Shown here: piece by piece, positions 1 to 9,172 of the stretch
Layout: every line of letters starts with the position of its first letter
Position numbering within the stretch: the stretch's first letter is position 1
Source: a bacterium BMS3Abin02
Lineage (GTDB): Bacteria > Actinomycetota > Acidimicrobiia > Spongiisociales > UBA4744
DNA length: 64,000 bases
NCBI GenBank assembly: GCA_002897675.1
Contig: BDSU01000045.1
Location: 87,282-151,281 of the forward strand
Direction: 5' to 3'
The notes under the pieces: generated by a model
Seen by the model: the letters and a program-made list of their open reading frames with translations, nothing else
Databases searched by the model: none
Told to the model about the DNA's origin: nothing
Position numbers and translations under genes: made by a program

Positions 1-2
1 TT

Positions 3-773
3 CTCGCCGGCGCGTGGCTGCTGCTGCGGATCGCCCGGCGACGTGGGTTCGACACGGAACGACTCCAGTCGGTCCTGACATGGGCCTTGGTGGGTGCGTT
101 GATCGGTGCACCGCTGCTGACCGTGCCGGCGCGCCTGTTCGATCCGGGATTCGGAATCCGTGACCTCTTCTCGTCGATGTCCATTCTCGGAGGGATGACC
201 GGGGGCATCGTGGGCGGTTGGATCAGGATGAGGATGCTCTCCATGCCCTTTCTGCCGGTCATCGACATGGCGGCTCCCGGTCTTGCCCTGGGGACCGTGA
301 TCGGTCGGCTCGGGGACCTGGCGATCGTGGAACACCTCGGCAGGCGCACGTCCTTCTTCCTCGGCTATGCGGTGAAGCCTGGATACGATCTCGCACCACA
401 GCACAATGCACTCGAGTGCACGACATCGCAGGCCGTCGACGGCATCTGCGGCATCTATCACCCCACCGCGCTCTACGATTTGTTCGGGGCGCTGGTGCTC
501 CTCGGCGTGCTGCTGTGGCTCGGCAAGCGCTGGCAGACCCGGCATTACGGGCAGCTCTTCGCCGTCTGGATGGCGTGGTACGGATTCCAGCGGTTCTTCG
601 TCGATTTCACACGGGCAGGTGGACCCAACATCGACCAGATGGTCGGTGGCGTCACCTGGAGTCAGGTGACCGGGTTCGGTGCCGGACTGGCCGGTCTGAC
701 CCTGCTTTGGGTTCTCTGGCGACGGATGCCCGTGGTCAGCGCCGAGCAGGATGACGTGTACACGAGCGTCTGA
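3..773 (+). CDS. lgt: Prolipoprotein diacylglyceryl transferase, 5' truncated
   Basis: Transfers the diacylglyceryl group from phosphatidylglycerol to the lipobox cysteine of prolipoproteins at the membrane. The frame is open to the left window edge, so the true start lies outside; the TTG at 87 is internal. Visible family motifs are GRLGDLAIVEHLGR, YHPTALYDL and RFFVDFTRAGG, matching the Lgt signature, HPxxLYE-like and RFxxEFxR segments. Several hydrophobic helices are seen. The 3' end is intact with a TGA stop. A lipoprotein substrate candidate lies in this window at 51679. No downstream gene is close enough to be clearly co-transcribed. Confidence 0.9.
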   Translation, partial: LAGAWLLLRIARRRGFDTERLQSVLTWALVGALIGAPLLTVPARLFDPGFGIRDLFSSMSILGGMTGGIVGGWIRMRMLSMPFLPVIDMAAPGLALGTVIGRLGDLAIVEHLGRRTSFFLGYAVKPGYDLAPQHNALECTTSQAVDGICGIYHPTALYDLFGALVLLGVLLWLGKRWQTRHYGQLFAVWMAWYGFQRFFVDFTRAGGPNIDQMVGGVTWSQVTGFGAGLAGLTLLWVLWRRMPVVSAEQDDVYTSV

Positions 774-1020
774 GATGCCCCGTCTGCGTGAGTGAAGTGG
801 CCGGTCGTTCAGGAGGATCCTCGGCGTGCGTCGGCTTGCGCGGCGCCGGTCGCCGACACGAGGGTTTCGAGTCTTGCGGGCCGTCGCGGGCGCATCTCGC
901 GCTTCTCACGATCGTGGACGCCGGGTCGTGTTCGAGGGTCATCTGACAGCATGGGCTGCAGGCGGTCTCGCAGCGAGGTGCTTCCCCCGCGCTCTCTCGC
1001 AGGTACCGGCATATCAGCAC
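774..1020. other. Intergenic stretch, nothing recognised
   Basis: Between lgt and the MerR-type promoter at 1021. Short open frames here have no ribosome site or family resemblance. I see no terminator or RNA gene. Confidence 0.5.
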
Positions 1021-1052
1021 TTGACATTCCCCCCGACTGGAAGATGTACGTT
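1021..1052 (+). promoter_or_regulatory. MerR-type promoter A (secreted protein and cytochrome b)
   Basis: TTGACA at 1021-1026, then exactly 20 bp, then TACGTT at 1047-1052. The spacer carries the dyad TTCC-N7-TGGAAG. A 19-20 bp spacer with a central dyad is the hallmark of promoters activated by MerR-family proteins through DNA distortion. Three more promoters in this window have the same sequence plan. Confidence 0.8.
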
Positions 1053-1141
1053 GTCGACGCGAAATACGGCGCGCCGTCGCGTGTCTGCGCGGTCTGGCGT
1101 GCGAAGAAGCACGTGAAGGGTTGTGTGGAAAGGGAGGCGAG

Positions 1142-1618
1142 GTGGGACCGAAGAAACTCCTCGGGTCACTGGCACTGATGGCACTGGTGCTGGCATTGGC
1201 CCTGTGGCCGATGACTCCGGCGTTCGCGCATGGAGGTGAAGAAGGAGGCGAAGAGCAGAGCTCCGTCGAGCTTACCGAGCAGGCCTTGGGGATTCTGATC
1301 AGCCTGCCGCAGGCCTCCGATGAGGCGCTCGAACGGGTCGAAGCCGCGGTGAAGGCAGAGATCGAGGAACCGACCGGAGATCTTGACGTCGGGTTGCTCG
1401 AAGAGGCCGGTGCGGCCCTCGAAGAAGGTGACGTCCGGCGGGCGACGAACCTGCTCGAACTCGTACTGGACGACGATCCAAACGCTCCGAGGCAGGAACA
1501 GAAAGTCGAGAGCGGCTTTCGCACCCCATCGGGTGGTGACGCGGCTGCTCTCGTAGTCGCCGTCCTCATGGGAGTGGCCGGGATCGCGCTGGTGCGACAG
1601 AGGAAGGAGGCGCACTGA
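1142..1618 (+). CDS. Secreted, C-terminally anchored protein upstream of cytochrome b
   Basis: A 158-aa protein I cannot assign to a family. It has a signal peptide (about residues 1-30, ending PAFAHG), a short HGGEEGGEE segment right after cleavage, an acidic helical middle part, and a C-terminal membrane helix near residues 132-150 followed by RQRKEAH. The GTG at 1142 is chosen because AGGGAGG lies 4-5 nt upstream; the longer frame from 1121 has no ribosome site. Its stop overlaps the cytochrome b start (TGATG), so the two are translationally coupled. It is the first gene after MerR-type promoter A. A role in assembling or metallating the cytochrome complex is inference. Confidence 0.75.
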   Translation: MGPKKLLGSLALMALVLALALWPMTPAFAHGGEEGGEEQSSVELTEQALGILISLPQASDEALERVEAAVKAEIEEPTGDLDVGLLEEAGAALEEGDVRRATNLLELVLDDDPNAPRQEQKVESGFRTPSGGDAAALVVAVLMGVAGIALVRQRKEAH

Positions 1619-2682
1619 TGTCCCAGGCAGTTCGTTCCCACGGCGAGAAGAAACGCCATCCGTGGCTGGACGCGATCGATGAGCGTCTCGGCATCTCGGC
1701 GTTGCGTTACCCGGTCCCCCGGCATGCGAACTCGCTGGCGTGGAGCCTGGGAGGACTGACGCTGGCCGCACTGCTGATCCTGATTGTGACCGGAATCCTG
1801 CTCGCGCAGTTCTACACGCCCACCCCGGAGGCTGCCCGGGCGAGTGTGCTGCGGATCGAGACAGGTGTATCGCTGGGAAGTCTCCTGCGCGGGATTCACG
1901 TGTGGGCCGCGCAGGCGATGTTCGTGCTCGTGGTCGCTCACCTCGCCCGCATACTCATCACCGGCTCGTACAAGCGACCCCGCGAAGCCAACTGGCTGAT
2001 CGGACTTGCGCTCCTGGGCATGGTGGTTCTGTTGATATTCACCGGTTCCACCCTGCGTTGGGACCAGGAGGCGTTCGAGGCAGTGGAGCACAACACCCAG
2101 TTGGCCGGGTTGGCAGGTGCCCTTGGCACGTGGTTCACGGCACAGTTCGGTGCGGGCACCCCCTTGCTGACCCGTCTCTACCTGGCCCATGTGAGCTTCC
2201 TTCCCGCCGTCGTGTTCATCTTGCTGGTGATCCACTTTGCGCTCGTGAAGCGGCTCGGCGTGTCGGCACGGCCGGAAGTGCCGGTCGGTGAACCCGATCC
2301 GGATGAGGAGGTGCCGTTCACGACCCACGTGCGGCACCTAACCGGCTGGAGCCTGCTCTTGCTGGGAATCCTCGTCGCATTGGCTGCGACGACCGCGAAC
2401 CCGATCGGACCCGCGCCGGTTGCGGGCATCGAGGTCACCAAGCCCCTCTGGGTCTTCTTCTCGATCTACCAGTTTGAGAACTGGTTTGGGATCGACGGGC
2501 TGGTCTGGGTGCCTGTCGCGCTGTTCCTGTTGTTGGCCGCTCTCCCGTTCCTGGACCGGTCACCGGAGCGACGTGCCACCCGGCGGCGTTGGGTCATGGG
2601 AGCGGCGCTCGTGATCTTCGGTCTCCTGGCGGTGTTCAGTGTGATCGTGGCGGTGTCCGCTCCGGGAGCCCACCTCCAGTGA
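1618..2682 (+). CDS. Cytochrome b/b6-type diheme membrane subunit
   Basis: Quinol-oxidising cytochrome b of a bc/b6f-like complex, 354 aa. Two histidine pairs with family spacing are seen: H-X13-H in HVWAAQAMFVLVVAH (about residues 95-110) and H-X14-H in HVSFLPAVVFILLVIH (about 190-206). These give the four axial ligands of hemes bL and bH. TKPLWVFFSIYQFENW near residue 280 corresponds to the PEW-loop and subunit IV region, although PEW itself is not kept. About eight membrane helices. It overlaps the preceding secreted protein by one base and lies in the MerR-type promoter A unit. Its Rieske partner is probably the gene at 13726, which has the same promoter type, but a second Rieske lies at 17203. 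No cytochrome c1 or c gene is adjacent. Confidence 0.88.
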   Translation: MSQAVRSHGEKKRHPWLDAIDERLGISALRYPVPRHANSLAWSLGGLTLAALLILIVTGILLAQFYTPTPEAARASVLRIETGVSLGSLLRGIHVWAAQAMFVLVVAHLARILITGSYKRPREANWLIGLALLGMVVLLIFTGSTLRWDQEAFEAVEHNTQLAGLAGALGTWFTAQFGAGTPLLTRLYLAHVSFLPAVVFILLVIHFALVKRLGVSARPEVPVGEPDPDEEVPFTTHVRHLTGWSLLLLGILVALAATTANPIGPAPVAGIEVTKPLWVFFSIYQFENWFGIDGLVWVPVALFLLLAALPFLDRSPERRATRRRWVMGAALVIFGLLAVFSVIVAVSAPGAHLQ

Positions 2683-2772
2683 GCAGGAGACGAAGCAACC
2701 CGGGCAAAGCCCTGGTGCGATGGTGAGCAGCCCGCAGGTGTGGCCGCGAGATCGTCCAAGAGAGGCGGAGAT

Positions 2773-3918
2773 GTGAGCGCCCGAGATCCCGAGTACACCA
2801 TCGTCGGTGCCGGGCCGGCCGGGCTCGTCGCCGCCTTGACTCTCGCTCGCGCCGACAAGAAGGTTCGAGTGTTGGATAAGGCCGACAGGGTAGGTCACCG
2901 TTTCTCGGGCGATTTTCAGGGTTTGGAGAACTGGTCACGGCGAGAGGACGCGCTCGAACGTCTGGCATGGCTCGGGGTCGAGCCGGCGTTTCGTCTCCGC
3001 CCGTTCCGTGAAGTCACCGTCTATGACCACAAGCTCCGACCTACTCTCGCTCGCACCGGTGAGCCACTCTTCTATCTGCTGTCGAGGGGGTCTGGACCGG
3101 GATCGCTCGACACCTCCCTCCTGAGCCAGGCCCGCCAGGCCGGTGTGGAGGTGCTGTTCGACTCGCCTGCTCGACATCCGATACGGGGAGACATCGTCAC
3201 GGTCGGGCCGCGGCTCGCGCACGCCATCGCCACGGGCTACCTGTTCGAGACGGATCTTCCTGACCAGGCCCACTGCATCATCGCCGAGGAAGTAGCGCCC
3301 GCGGCGTATGCGTATCTGTTGGTGTGGGACGGGCGCGCGACGCTCGCGACGTGCCTTTTCGCCGACGTGGACCGGGCTGCAGAGGTCCGTACGACCGCCG
3401 TCGAGGCATTCCAGCGGCTCGTTCCCGGACTCGACCTCGTCGATGCACGGCCATTCTCGGGGTACGGGGCGGTGTTTGCCCGAACGGTGTTCAACGATGC
3501 TGTGGGTCAACTCTACGCCGGGGAGGCAGCAGGGCTCCAGGATCCGGAGTGGGGGTTTGGCCTGTGGTACGCCATGGAGTCGGGTTGGCTCGCGGCCCGC
3601 TCCATCCTCGAAGGATTCGACTACGCCGCGGAAGCTTCCAGACGTTTCGAGCTGCGGCGGCGTTCGGGCTTCGCCAACCGTTTGTTCATCGAGCATGTTC
3701 CGCGAGTCATCGTCCCTGCTCTGGTGCGACGAGTTGCCTCATCGAGCATGCTGCGGGAGCGGTTGAGACGCCATTGGGCACCGAACAGGGCGAAGTCCGT
3801 GATCGCCTACGCCGGCCGGTCGAGGTTGCGCCGGTTCAGGACGGGCCGCACGGTGAGCAGCGAGCAGAAGTGGACCGTGTTGCGGAGGGTCGACCGCTCG
3901 ACACCGGGCGCCGTCTGA
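2773..3918 (+). CDS. FAD-dependent oxidoreductase, geranylgeranyl-reductase-like
   Basis: A 381-aa flavoprotein. Residues about 8-17 (TIVGAGPAGL) form the GxGxxG dinucleotide fold. GEAAGLQDPEWGFGLWYAME near residue 260 is the second FAD motif typical of the geranylgeranyl reductase / para-hydroxybenzoate hydroxylase superfamily. GTG at 2773 is preferred because a GGCGGAG site precedes it; a GTG at 2740 is an alternative. It follows cytochrome b by 90 bp and faces the complex I-like operon. The context suggests electron transfer to or from quinone, or quinone side-chain reduction, but the substrate is not readable from the sequence. Confidence 0.75.
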   Translation: MSARDPEYTIVGAGPAGLVAALTLARADKKVRVLDKADRVGHRFSGDFQGLENWSRREDALERLAWLGVEPAFRLRPFREVTVYDHKLRPTLARTGEPLFYLLSRGSGPGSLDTSLLSQARQAGVEVLFDSPARHPIRGDIVTVGPRLAHAIATGYLFETDLPDQAHCIIAEEVAPAAYAYLLVWDGRATLATCLFADVDRAAEVRTTAVEAFQRLVPGLDLVDARPFSGYGAVFARTVFNDAVGQLYAGEAAGLQDPEWGFGLWYAMESGWLAARSILEGFDYAAEASRRFELRRRSGFANRLFIEHVPRVIVPALVRRVASSSMLRERLRRHWAPNRAKSVIAYAGRSRLRRFRTGRTVSSEQKWTVLRRVDRSTPGAV

Positions 3919-4026
3919 CCGGCACGGCAGCGACGGAGATGCGATCTGGAGCATGTTCCGGGTGCGGCAGGTTCTGCCAATCTGCCATGGTCGCCCGCCC
4001 GAGCAACGATCCGTTTGAACAGGATC

Positions 4027-5469
4027 TCAACCTGGGAGCAGATGGACGAGTTGCCAGGCTCCGATGAGTGGTTGAGCCACTACGCCAACGAGGATGACAC
4101 CGGCGGCTGTGACCACGACCGTGGCGGCGGGGCGCCAATCCAAGACGGGTTGCGCTGCGAGGTGCTTGTCGATGTAGGCAGGGGCGATGACACGCAGGTA
4201 GTAGAAGAGGGAGATCGCCGAGTTGATCACGGTGACGACGGCGAGCCATGTGTAACCGGCGTCGATCACAGCACCCATGAGCAGCAGTTTCGCCGCGAAA
4301 CCACCCAGAGGGGGTATCCCCACGAAGGAGAGAAACCCTATCGCCAAGGCAGCGGCGAGCCAGGGGTGTGGGCCTGCGAGACCCCGGTACGATTCGCGAT
4401 CGGTGAGACCGCGAAGTTGGACGACCACACCGAACACTGCAATCGTCGCGAGGGCGTAGGCGACGAGGAACATGAGCAGGGAAGGGATCGCCAGATCGCT
4501 GCGGCCGAGGGCCACGATGGCCAGGAGCCCGTATCCTGCCTGTGAGACCGCCGACCAACCCAGCAGCCTTCGCACATCGGTCTGCCAGAGGGCCGCGAGG
4601 TTCCCCAGGGTCATGGTGGCCGCCGCCAAGATGGCTGTCAGCGGCCGCCATCCAAGCGCGGTATCAGGGATCACCATGACCAGGCGAGCCAGAAACACGA
4701 AGGCACCGATCTTGCCGACGATCATCAGGAATGGAGCCACGGGAGCCGGCGCGCCTTCTGCCACGTCCGGTACCCACGGGTGAACCGGGACGGCGCCCAA
4801 CTTGAAAGCTACGCCGATCATGATGAGACCGAAGCCGACGACGAGGGCGAGAGGATCTGCACCGACGAGACCGGCGCGAAGTCCGGTCAGCGTGGTGGTT
4901 CCGCCGAGTCCGAACAGGAATGCGACACCGTAGAGCGCCGCGCCGTTGGCGAGAGCGCCGAGGAGGAAGTACTTGATCCCGGCCTCGGAGGAGTTTCTCG
5001 ATCGCCGGTGAAACGCAGCCAGAGTGAAGCCGGTCACGGACGAGAGCAACATCGCCACGATGAATTCCATGAGGCTGGAGGCGCCCGCCAAGAGCACTGC
5101 TCCGAGAGTTCCGAAGAGCAGGATCGTGTAGTACTCGCCGTGACGGGCGTCCGACCTGAACCATTCGACCGAGAGGGCCACGGTGAAGATCGTCACGACG
5201 ATCAGCAAGAGGGTCGCCCATCTGCCGACGCCGTCGACGGCGAGTGTGTCGAAGAACGTGAGGCGAGGAGGTCCTGCCAGGTCCCGGCCCGCGAAGAAGC
5301 CGGCCGCGGCGAGTATCAGGGTGGCGAGCGCGCCGATCCACGCCTGGAACCGGCGCGGTGTGAACAGGGCAACCAGGAGGATCGCGATCGCACCTCCGGC
5401 GAGCGTCAACTCGGGGAGAACGTCCCCGAGGAAGCGCACCATCTGGGCACCGATGTCGACTTCAGCCAT
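4027..5469 (-). CDS. nuoN: Complex I-like antiporter subunit NuoN
   Basis: 480-aa polytopic membrane protein (about 14 helices) of the Mrp/complex I antiporter family. KLGAVPVHPWVPDVAEGAP carries the conserved channel lysine and the broken-helix segment, and SLMEFIVAML carries the conserved glutamate. It translocates protons in normal complex I. The start lies one base after the nuoM stop. It is the last gene of the YHS-nuoA-BD-HJKLMN operon. It ends about 108 bp from the convergent FAD gene, and I see no clear terminator there. Confidence 0.93.
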   Translation of the reverse strand: MAEVDIGAQMVRFLGDVLPELTLAGGAIAILLVALFTPRRFQAWIGALATLILAAAGFFAGRDLAGPPRLTFFDTLAVDGVGRWATLLLIVVTIFTVALSVEWFRSDARHGEYYTILLFGTLGAVLLAGASSLMEFIVAMLLSSVTGFTLAAFHRRSRNSSEAGIKYFLLGALANGAALYGVAFLFGLGGTTTLTGLRAGLVGADPLALVVGFGLIMIGVAFKLGAVPVHPWVPDVAEGAPAPVAPFLMIVGKIGAFVFLARLVMVIPDTALGWRPLTAILAAATMTLGNLAALWQTDVRRLLGWSAVSQAGYGLLAIVALGRSDLAIPSLLMFLVAYALATIAVFGVVVQLRGLTDRESYRGLAGPHPWLAAALAIGFLSFVGIPPLGGFAAKLLLMGAVIDAGYTWLAVVTVINSAISLFYYLRVIAPAYIDKHLAAQPVLDWRPAATVVVTAAGVILVGVVAQPLIGAWQLVHLLPG

Positions 5470-5470
5470 G

Positions 5471-6946
5471 TCAACCGCCCACGATGGCTTGGCTGAGTGA
5501 GTTGACCACGTTGACCAGCCATGCAGGAGCTATCCCGATGACGACGACGAGCACGAGAGCCGGGGTGAGCGCGACGATTTCCGACCATCCGAGGTCCGTC
5601 CAGCCCGTCCAGCGTTCCGGCAGCGGACCGAGGAAGACCTGCTGCAACATCCTCAGGAACAGCGCGGCAGTGAGGACGATCCCGAGGAGGCCGATTGCCG
5701 CCAGCCACGGGAACACGCCGAGGGTGCCGGCGAAGATCTGGAACTCGGCGACGAATCCGGCAAGGCCTGGCAGCCCCAGGCTCGCGAAAGCTGCGAGCAT
5801 CATCGCTCCGGTGAGTGCCGGTGCCCGAGACGCGAGTCCTCCGAATTCCCCCATCTCATACGTGCGACCGCGGGCGAGTATCGAACCCGACAGGAGGAAC
5901 ATGCTGCCGGTGATGAGACCGTGGGCGACCATCTCCACGGTGGCCCCGGTCAGCGCGAGGGACCGGGCGGAGTCCGCTCCGACGAATGCCGCGCCGACCG
6001 ACACACCGAGAATGACGTAGCCCATGTGGTTGACCGACGTGTAGGCAATGAGCCGTTTCAGGTTGGTCTGAGCCATGGCGACCAGCGCTCCATACACGAT
6101 GCTGACAACCGCGATGACACCAAGGGGGAAGGCAAACCTGTCGAAGGTGCCGGGCATCATCTGGAGAAGTACGCGGATGAACCCGTACGTCCCCATCTTC
6201 AGCAGTACGCCGGCGAGGATCGCGGAGGCGGGTGCCGGGGCGTCGACATGGGCGGGAGGAAGCCAGGTGTGGAACGGCACCAGTGGCGCCTTGATGGCGA
6301 AGCCGAGAGCGATCGCCCAGAAGATGAGTGTCGAGGCAAGCCCCGCAGCCGGGAGTGGCTGGGTGCGGATGATCTCGATCATGTCGAATGTGCGGGGCGA
6401 CGTGTTCAGGTAGATGCCGAGAATGCCAAGCAACAATGCCAGGGATCCGACGAGCGTGTAGAGGAAGAACTTGAGCGCAGAACGCTGCGCGTCGCCGTGT
6501 CCCCAGATGCCGATGAGGAAGTACATTCCCACCAGTGAGAGGTCGAAGAACACGAAGAAGAGGATCAGATCCAAGGCGAGAAAGAGGCCCAGTGAAGCCG
6601 TCTCGAGGAAGAGGAAGGCCGCGTAGTACTGGCGGGCCTTGCCGCGCAGGTCGGCTGGGAAGATCATCGAGATGGTGAACAGCAGCGCCGACATCGCCAG
6701 CAGCGGCAAGGAGAGGCCGTCGATGCCGACCTGATAGGTCACTCCGATCGACGTGATCCACGGAGCCGATTCGATGAGTTGGAAACCGATTCCGCCCTTG
6801 AACATGGTCCACGCCGCGACGATGATGCCCAGTGGCACGAGGCTCACTGCCACAGCCGTCCAGCGGGCGAGCTGGGGTCGATCCTTCGGGAAAGCGAGCA
6901 GGGCTGCTGCTGCGATCACGGGAAGGAAGATGGCGATACTGAGCAT
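5471..6946 (-). CDS. nuoM: Complex I-like antiporter subunit NuoM
   Basis: 491-aa antiporter-like subunit. KAPLVPFHTWLPPAHVDAP holds the channel lysine and broken helix. FVFFDLSLVGMYFLIGIWG matches the region around the essential helix-5 glutamate of NuoM, but the acidic residue is Asp rather than Glu. Length is normal for NuoM. It begins 4 bp after the nuoL stop and ends one base before nuoN. Confidence 0.93.
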   Translation of the reverse strand: MLSIAIFLPVIAAAALLAFPKDRPQLARWTAVAVSLVPLGIIVAAWTMFKGGIGFQLIESAPWITSIGVTYQVGIDGLSLPLLAMSALLFTISMIFPADLRGKARQYYAAFLFLETASLGLFLALDLILFFVFFDLSLVGMYFLIGIWGHGDAQRSALKFFLYTLVGSLALLLGILGIYLNTSPRTFDMIEIIRTQPLPAAGLASTLIFWAIALGFAIKAPLVPFHTWLPPAHVDAPAPASAILAGVLLKMGTYGFIRVLLQMMPGTFDRFAFPLGVIAVVSIVYGALVAMAQTNLKRLIAYTSVNHMGYVILGVSVGAAFVGADSARSLALTGATVEMVAHGLITGSMFLLSGSILARGRTYEMGEFGGLASRAPALTGAMMLAAFASLGLPGLAGFVAEFQIFAGTLGVFPWLAAIGLLGIVLTAALFLRMLQQVFLGPLPERWTGWTDLGWSEIVALTPALVLVVVIGIAPAWLVNVVNSLSQAIVGG

Positions 6947-6950
6947 TGTT

Positions 6951-8867
6951 CTACCTCCAGAGAACGGTCACGAAGACGATGAGTGCGGCGCCGATCACAA
7001 GGATCGTGTAGTAGTGGTAGGACATGCCGGTTTGGAGCTTTCGACTCTTCTCGCCGGCGATGCCGATTCCGAGGGCGATCCCTTCGACGGTGCCGTCGAC
7101 GGCGTCATCGTCCACGAGTCGTGATGTGTCTGCCGTGCGCAGTACGCCACCGGCCGTTACGTGCACGACGCCATCGATGACGCGTTCTGCTCTCCTCCGC
7201 AAGGCGGCCGACACGGCGCCGACGGTGCGAGCGGTGCCCAGCACGAGCGCGTCCACGACGGAGCGGTCTGTGAATCCGAGGCCCTTGGACAGGCGGAGCA
7301 CCGGGTCGACGATGACGACCCGTCCCGCGGTCGGCAGACCCCACCAGTCGGCCACTCTGGCACGGAGACGATCGGGAATCCCGAGGTCGACGAGCCGTCG
7401 GTATTTCCAGAGGACGGCGACGGTCGCCAGCCCGAGAGCGATGCTTCCCAGGGATGCCCACAGTTCCCATGGTTTTCCTCCGGCGAGGCGGCCCGACGTC
7501 ACTGTCTCCAGAAGGCTCTCTCCGCCAGGAAGCCACAGTGCACCGAGGAGCAACGTGATCGTGGCGAGTGTGCCGAGCGCAAGCAGCTCGCCGGCTCCCG
7601 GACGTTCGCCCTTGGTCCGGGTGGAGCCGGGTCCGTAACCGAGCATGTGGAGGCGACTCGCGTACAGGGCGGACAGGAGTCCGGCCACCACCGTTCCTGC
7701 TCCGACCCAGACGCCGGTGTCGAAGGCCGCTGCGAGGACGGTTTCTTTGGTGAAGGCGCCGCCCAGCGGTGGGATGGCGGCCAACGCAGCCGTACCGATA
7801 CCGAACAGGATCGCCACCTTCGGCAAGGCGGAGCCGAGGCGGAGCTTGCCGAGATCCAGCGTGCCTCCCGTGTGAAGTGCCACGCCCGCACCGAGGAACA
7901 GGAGCGCTTTGAAGAAGGCGTGCGCTGTGAGCTGCCCCATGCCGGCTGCGGTGAAACCGGCGCCGATCGCTATCAGCATCAAGCCGTACTGGGCGGACGT
8001 CGAGCCGGCCAGCGCTTTCTTGAAGTCGGTCTGGATGAGTGCCACGACGCCGCCGGCCAGCGCAGTGACCAGACCAAGTCCGATGACGGTCGGCGGGAAC
8101 CACGGGACTTGCGAGAAGATCGGCTGAAGCCGGATGAGTGCATAGGCACCCGCTGCGACCATCGTCGCCGAGTGCAGCAGTGCCGACACCGGAGAGGGTC
8201 CGGCCATCGCCGAGAACAACCAGGGAGAGAAGGGAACCTGGGCGGACTTCGCTGCGGCCGCCACGAGCACCCCGCCGGCGGCGACGGCCATCCAGCGGGG
8301 GTCGGATGAAACGGCGAGGTCGGCGTACCGAAAGCTGCCTGTCGCTGCGAAGGCGGCACCGGCAGCCACGTACAGCCCCAGGTCCCCGAAGCGCGTTGTG
8401 ATGAATGCCTCTTTCGCCAAACGGGGGCGGTTCGGGTCGCGCCATTCGTGACCGATGAGCGACCAGGACGCCGCACCGACCAGTTCCCATCCGATGAGCA
8501 AGGTCAGGAAATCGGCGGCGATCACCAGCAGCTCCATCGCACCGACGAAGGCGACCATGAGCCCAAGGAGGCGGGCGAGCGCGGGATCTCGGCGGAGGCT
8601 GGCCGCGGTGAAACCCACGATCGGCAGCGCCACCAACGGCACGAGCACCACCATGAGACGGGCGGCGCCTTCGACGGACAGTTCGAGCGCGATACCTGCA
8701 CCCCAGTCCCAGGATGCCGTCGAACTCGCGACCGCCGCCAGCACGGCGGCTGCGAGTGCCCCTGCGAGTGCGACGAGGGCGATGGGGCCGAGGAGTCTGC
8801 GCCGCCGTCGAAGCAGGAACACGATGGCGGCACCTGCTACCGGCACGAAGACTGGCAACCAGGCCAT
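6951..8867 (-). CDS. nuoL: Complex I-like antiporter subunit NuoL
   Basis: 638-aa distal antiporter-like subunit. IGWELVGAASWSLIGHEW has the conserved glutamate, KSAQVPFSPWLFSAMAGPSP the channel lysine, and HAFFKALLFLGAGVALH the downstream Lys/His helix. The extra C-terminal part fits the lateral helix of NuoL. The start at 8867 is set by an ATGA overlap with the nuoK stop; the frame upstream of it only shadows nuoK. All channel residues I can place are kept, so the membrane arm looks competent for ion translocation. Confidence 0.93.
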   Translation of the reverse strand: MAWLPVFVPVAGAAIVFLLRRRRRLLGPIALVALAGALAAAVLAAVASSTASWDWGAGIALELSVEGAARLMVVLVPLVALPIVGFTAASLRRDPALARLLGLMVAFVGAMELLVIAADFLTLLIGWELVGAASWSLIGHEWRDPNRPRLAKEAFITTRFGDLGLYVAAGAAFAATGSFRYADLAVSSDPRWMAVAAGGVLVAAAAKSAQVPFSPWLFSAMAGPSPVSALLHSATMVAAGAYALIRLQPIFSQVPWFPPTVIGLGLVTALAGGVVALIQTDFKKALAGSTSAQYGLMLIAIGAGFTAAGMGQLTAHAFFKALLFLGAGVALHTGGTLDLGKLRLGSALPKVAILFGIGTAALAAIPPLGGAFTKETVLAAAFDTGVWVGAGTVVAGLLSALYASRLHMLGYGPGSTRTKGERPGAGELLALGTLATITLLLGALWLPGGESLLETVTSGRLAGGKPWELWASLGSIALGLATVAVLWKYRRLVDLGIPDRLRARVADWWGLPTAGRVVIVDPVLRLSKGLGFTDRSVVDALVLGTARTVGAVSAALRRRAERVIDGVVHVTAGGVLRTADTSRLVDDDAVDGTVEGIALGIGIAGEKSRKLQTGMSYHYYTILVIGAALIVFVTVLWR

Positions 8868-9172
8868 CAGTTTCGAAGCCTCTTCAGCTTCTCGGTGATG
8901 TCGGCTTTCCGTGCCCTGTACACGTTCGCCACCAGCGCGAAGCCGATCGCCGCCTCGATGGCCATGGCCGTCATGACCACGATCACGAGGAGTTGCCCCT
9001 CCGGGTTGCCGCCTGTGGAACCCCACCAGAAGGCCACGACGGCCAAGATGGTGGCGTTCAGCATCAGCTCGAGTCCCATCATGATCATGACGAAGGACTG
9101 CTGACTGAGGGCACCGTAGATACCGACGCCGAAGATGGCGGCCGCCACGACGAGGAGTGCTTCGAGGCTCAT
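8867..9172 (-). CDS. nuoK: Complex I-like subunit NuoK
   Basis: 101 aa, three membrane helices. Both membrane glutamates of the family are visible, in MMGLELMLNA and AMAIEAAIGF. Its start overlaps the nuoJ stop and its stop overlaps the nuoL start (ATGA), showing tight translational coupling. Normal length for NuoK. Confidence 0.93.
   Translation of the reverse strand: MSLEALLVVAAAIFGVGIYGALSQQSFVMIMMGLELMLNATILAVVAFWWGSTGGNPEGQLLVIVVMTAMAIEAAIGFALVANVYRARKADITEKLKRLRN

Noticed and set aside
736-2337. 533-aa minus-strand ORF opposite cytochrome b
   Set aside because: Shadow of the secreted protein and cytochrome b, no family motif.
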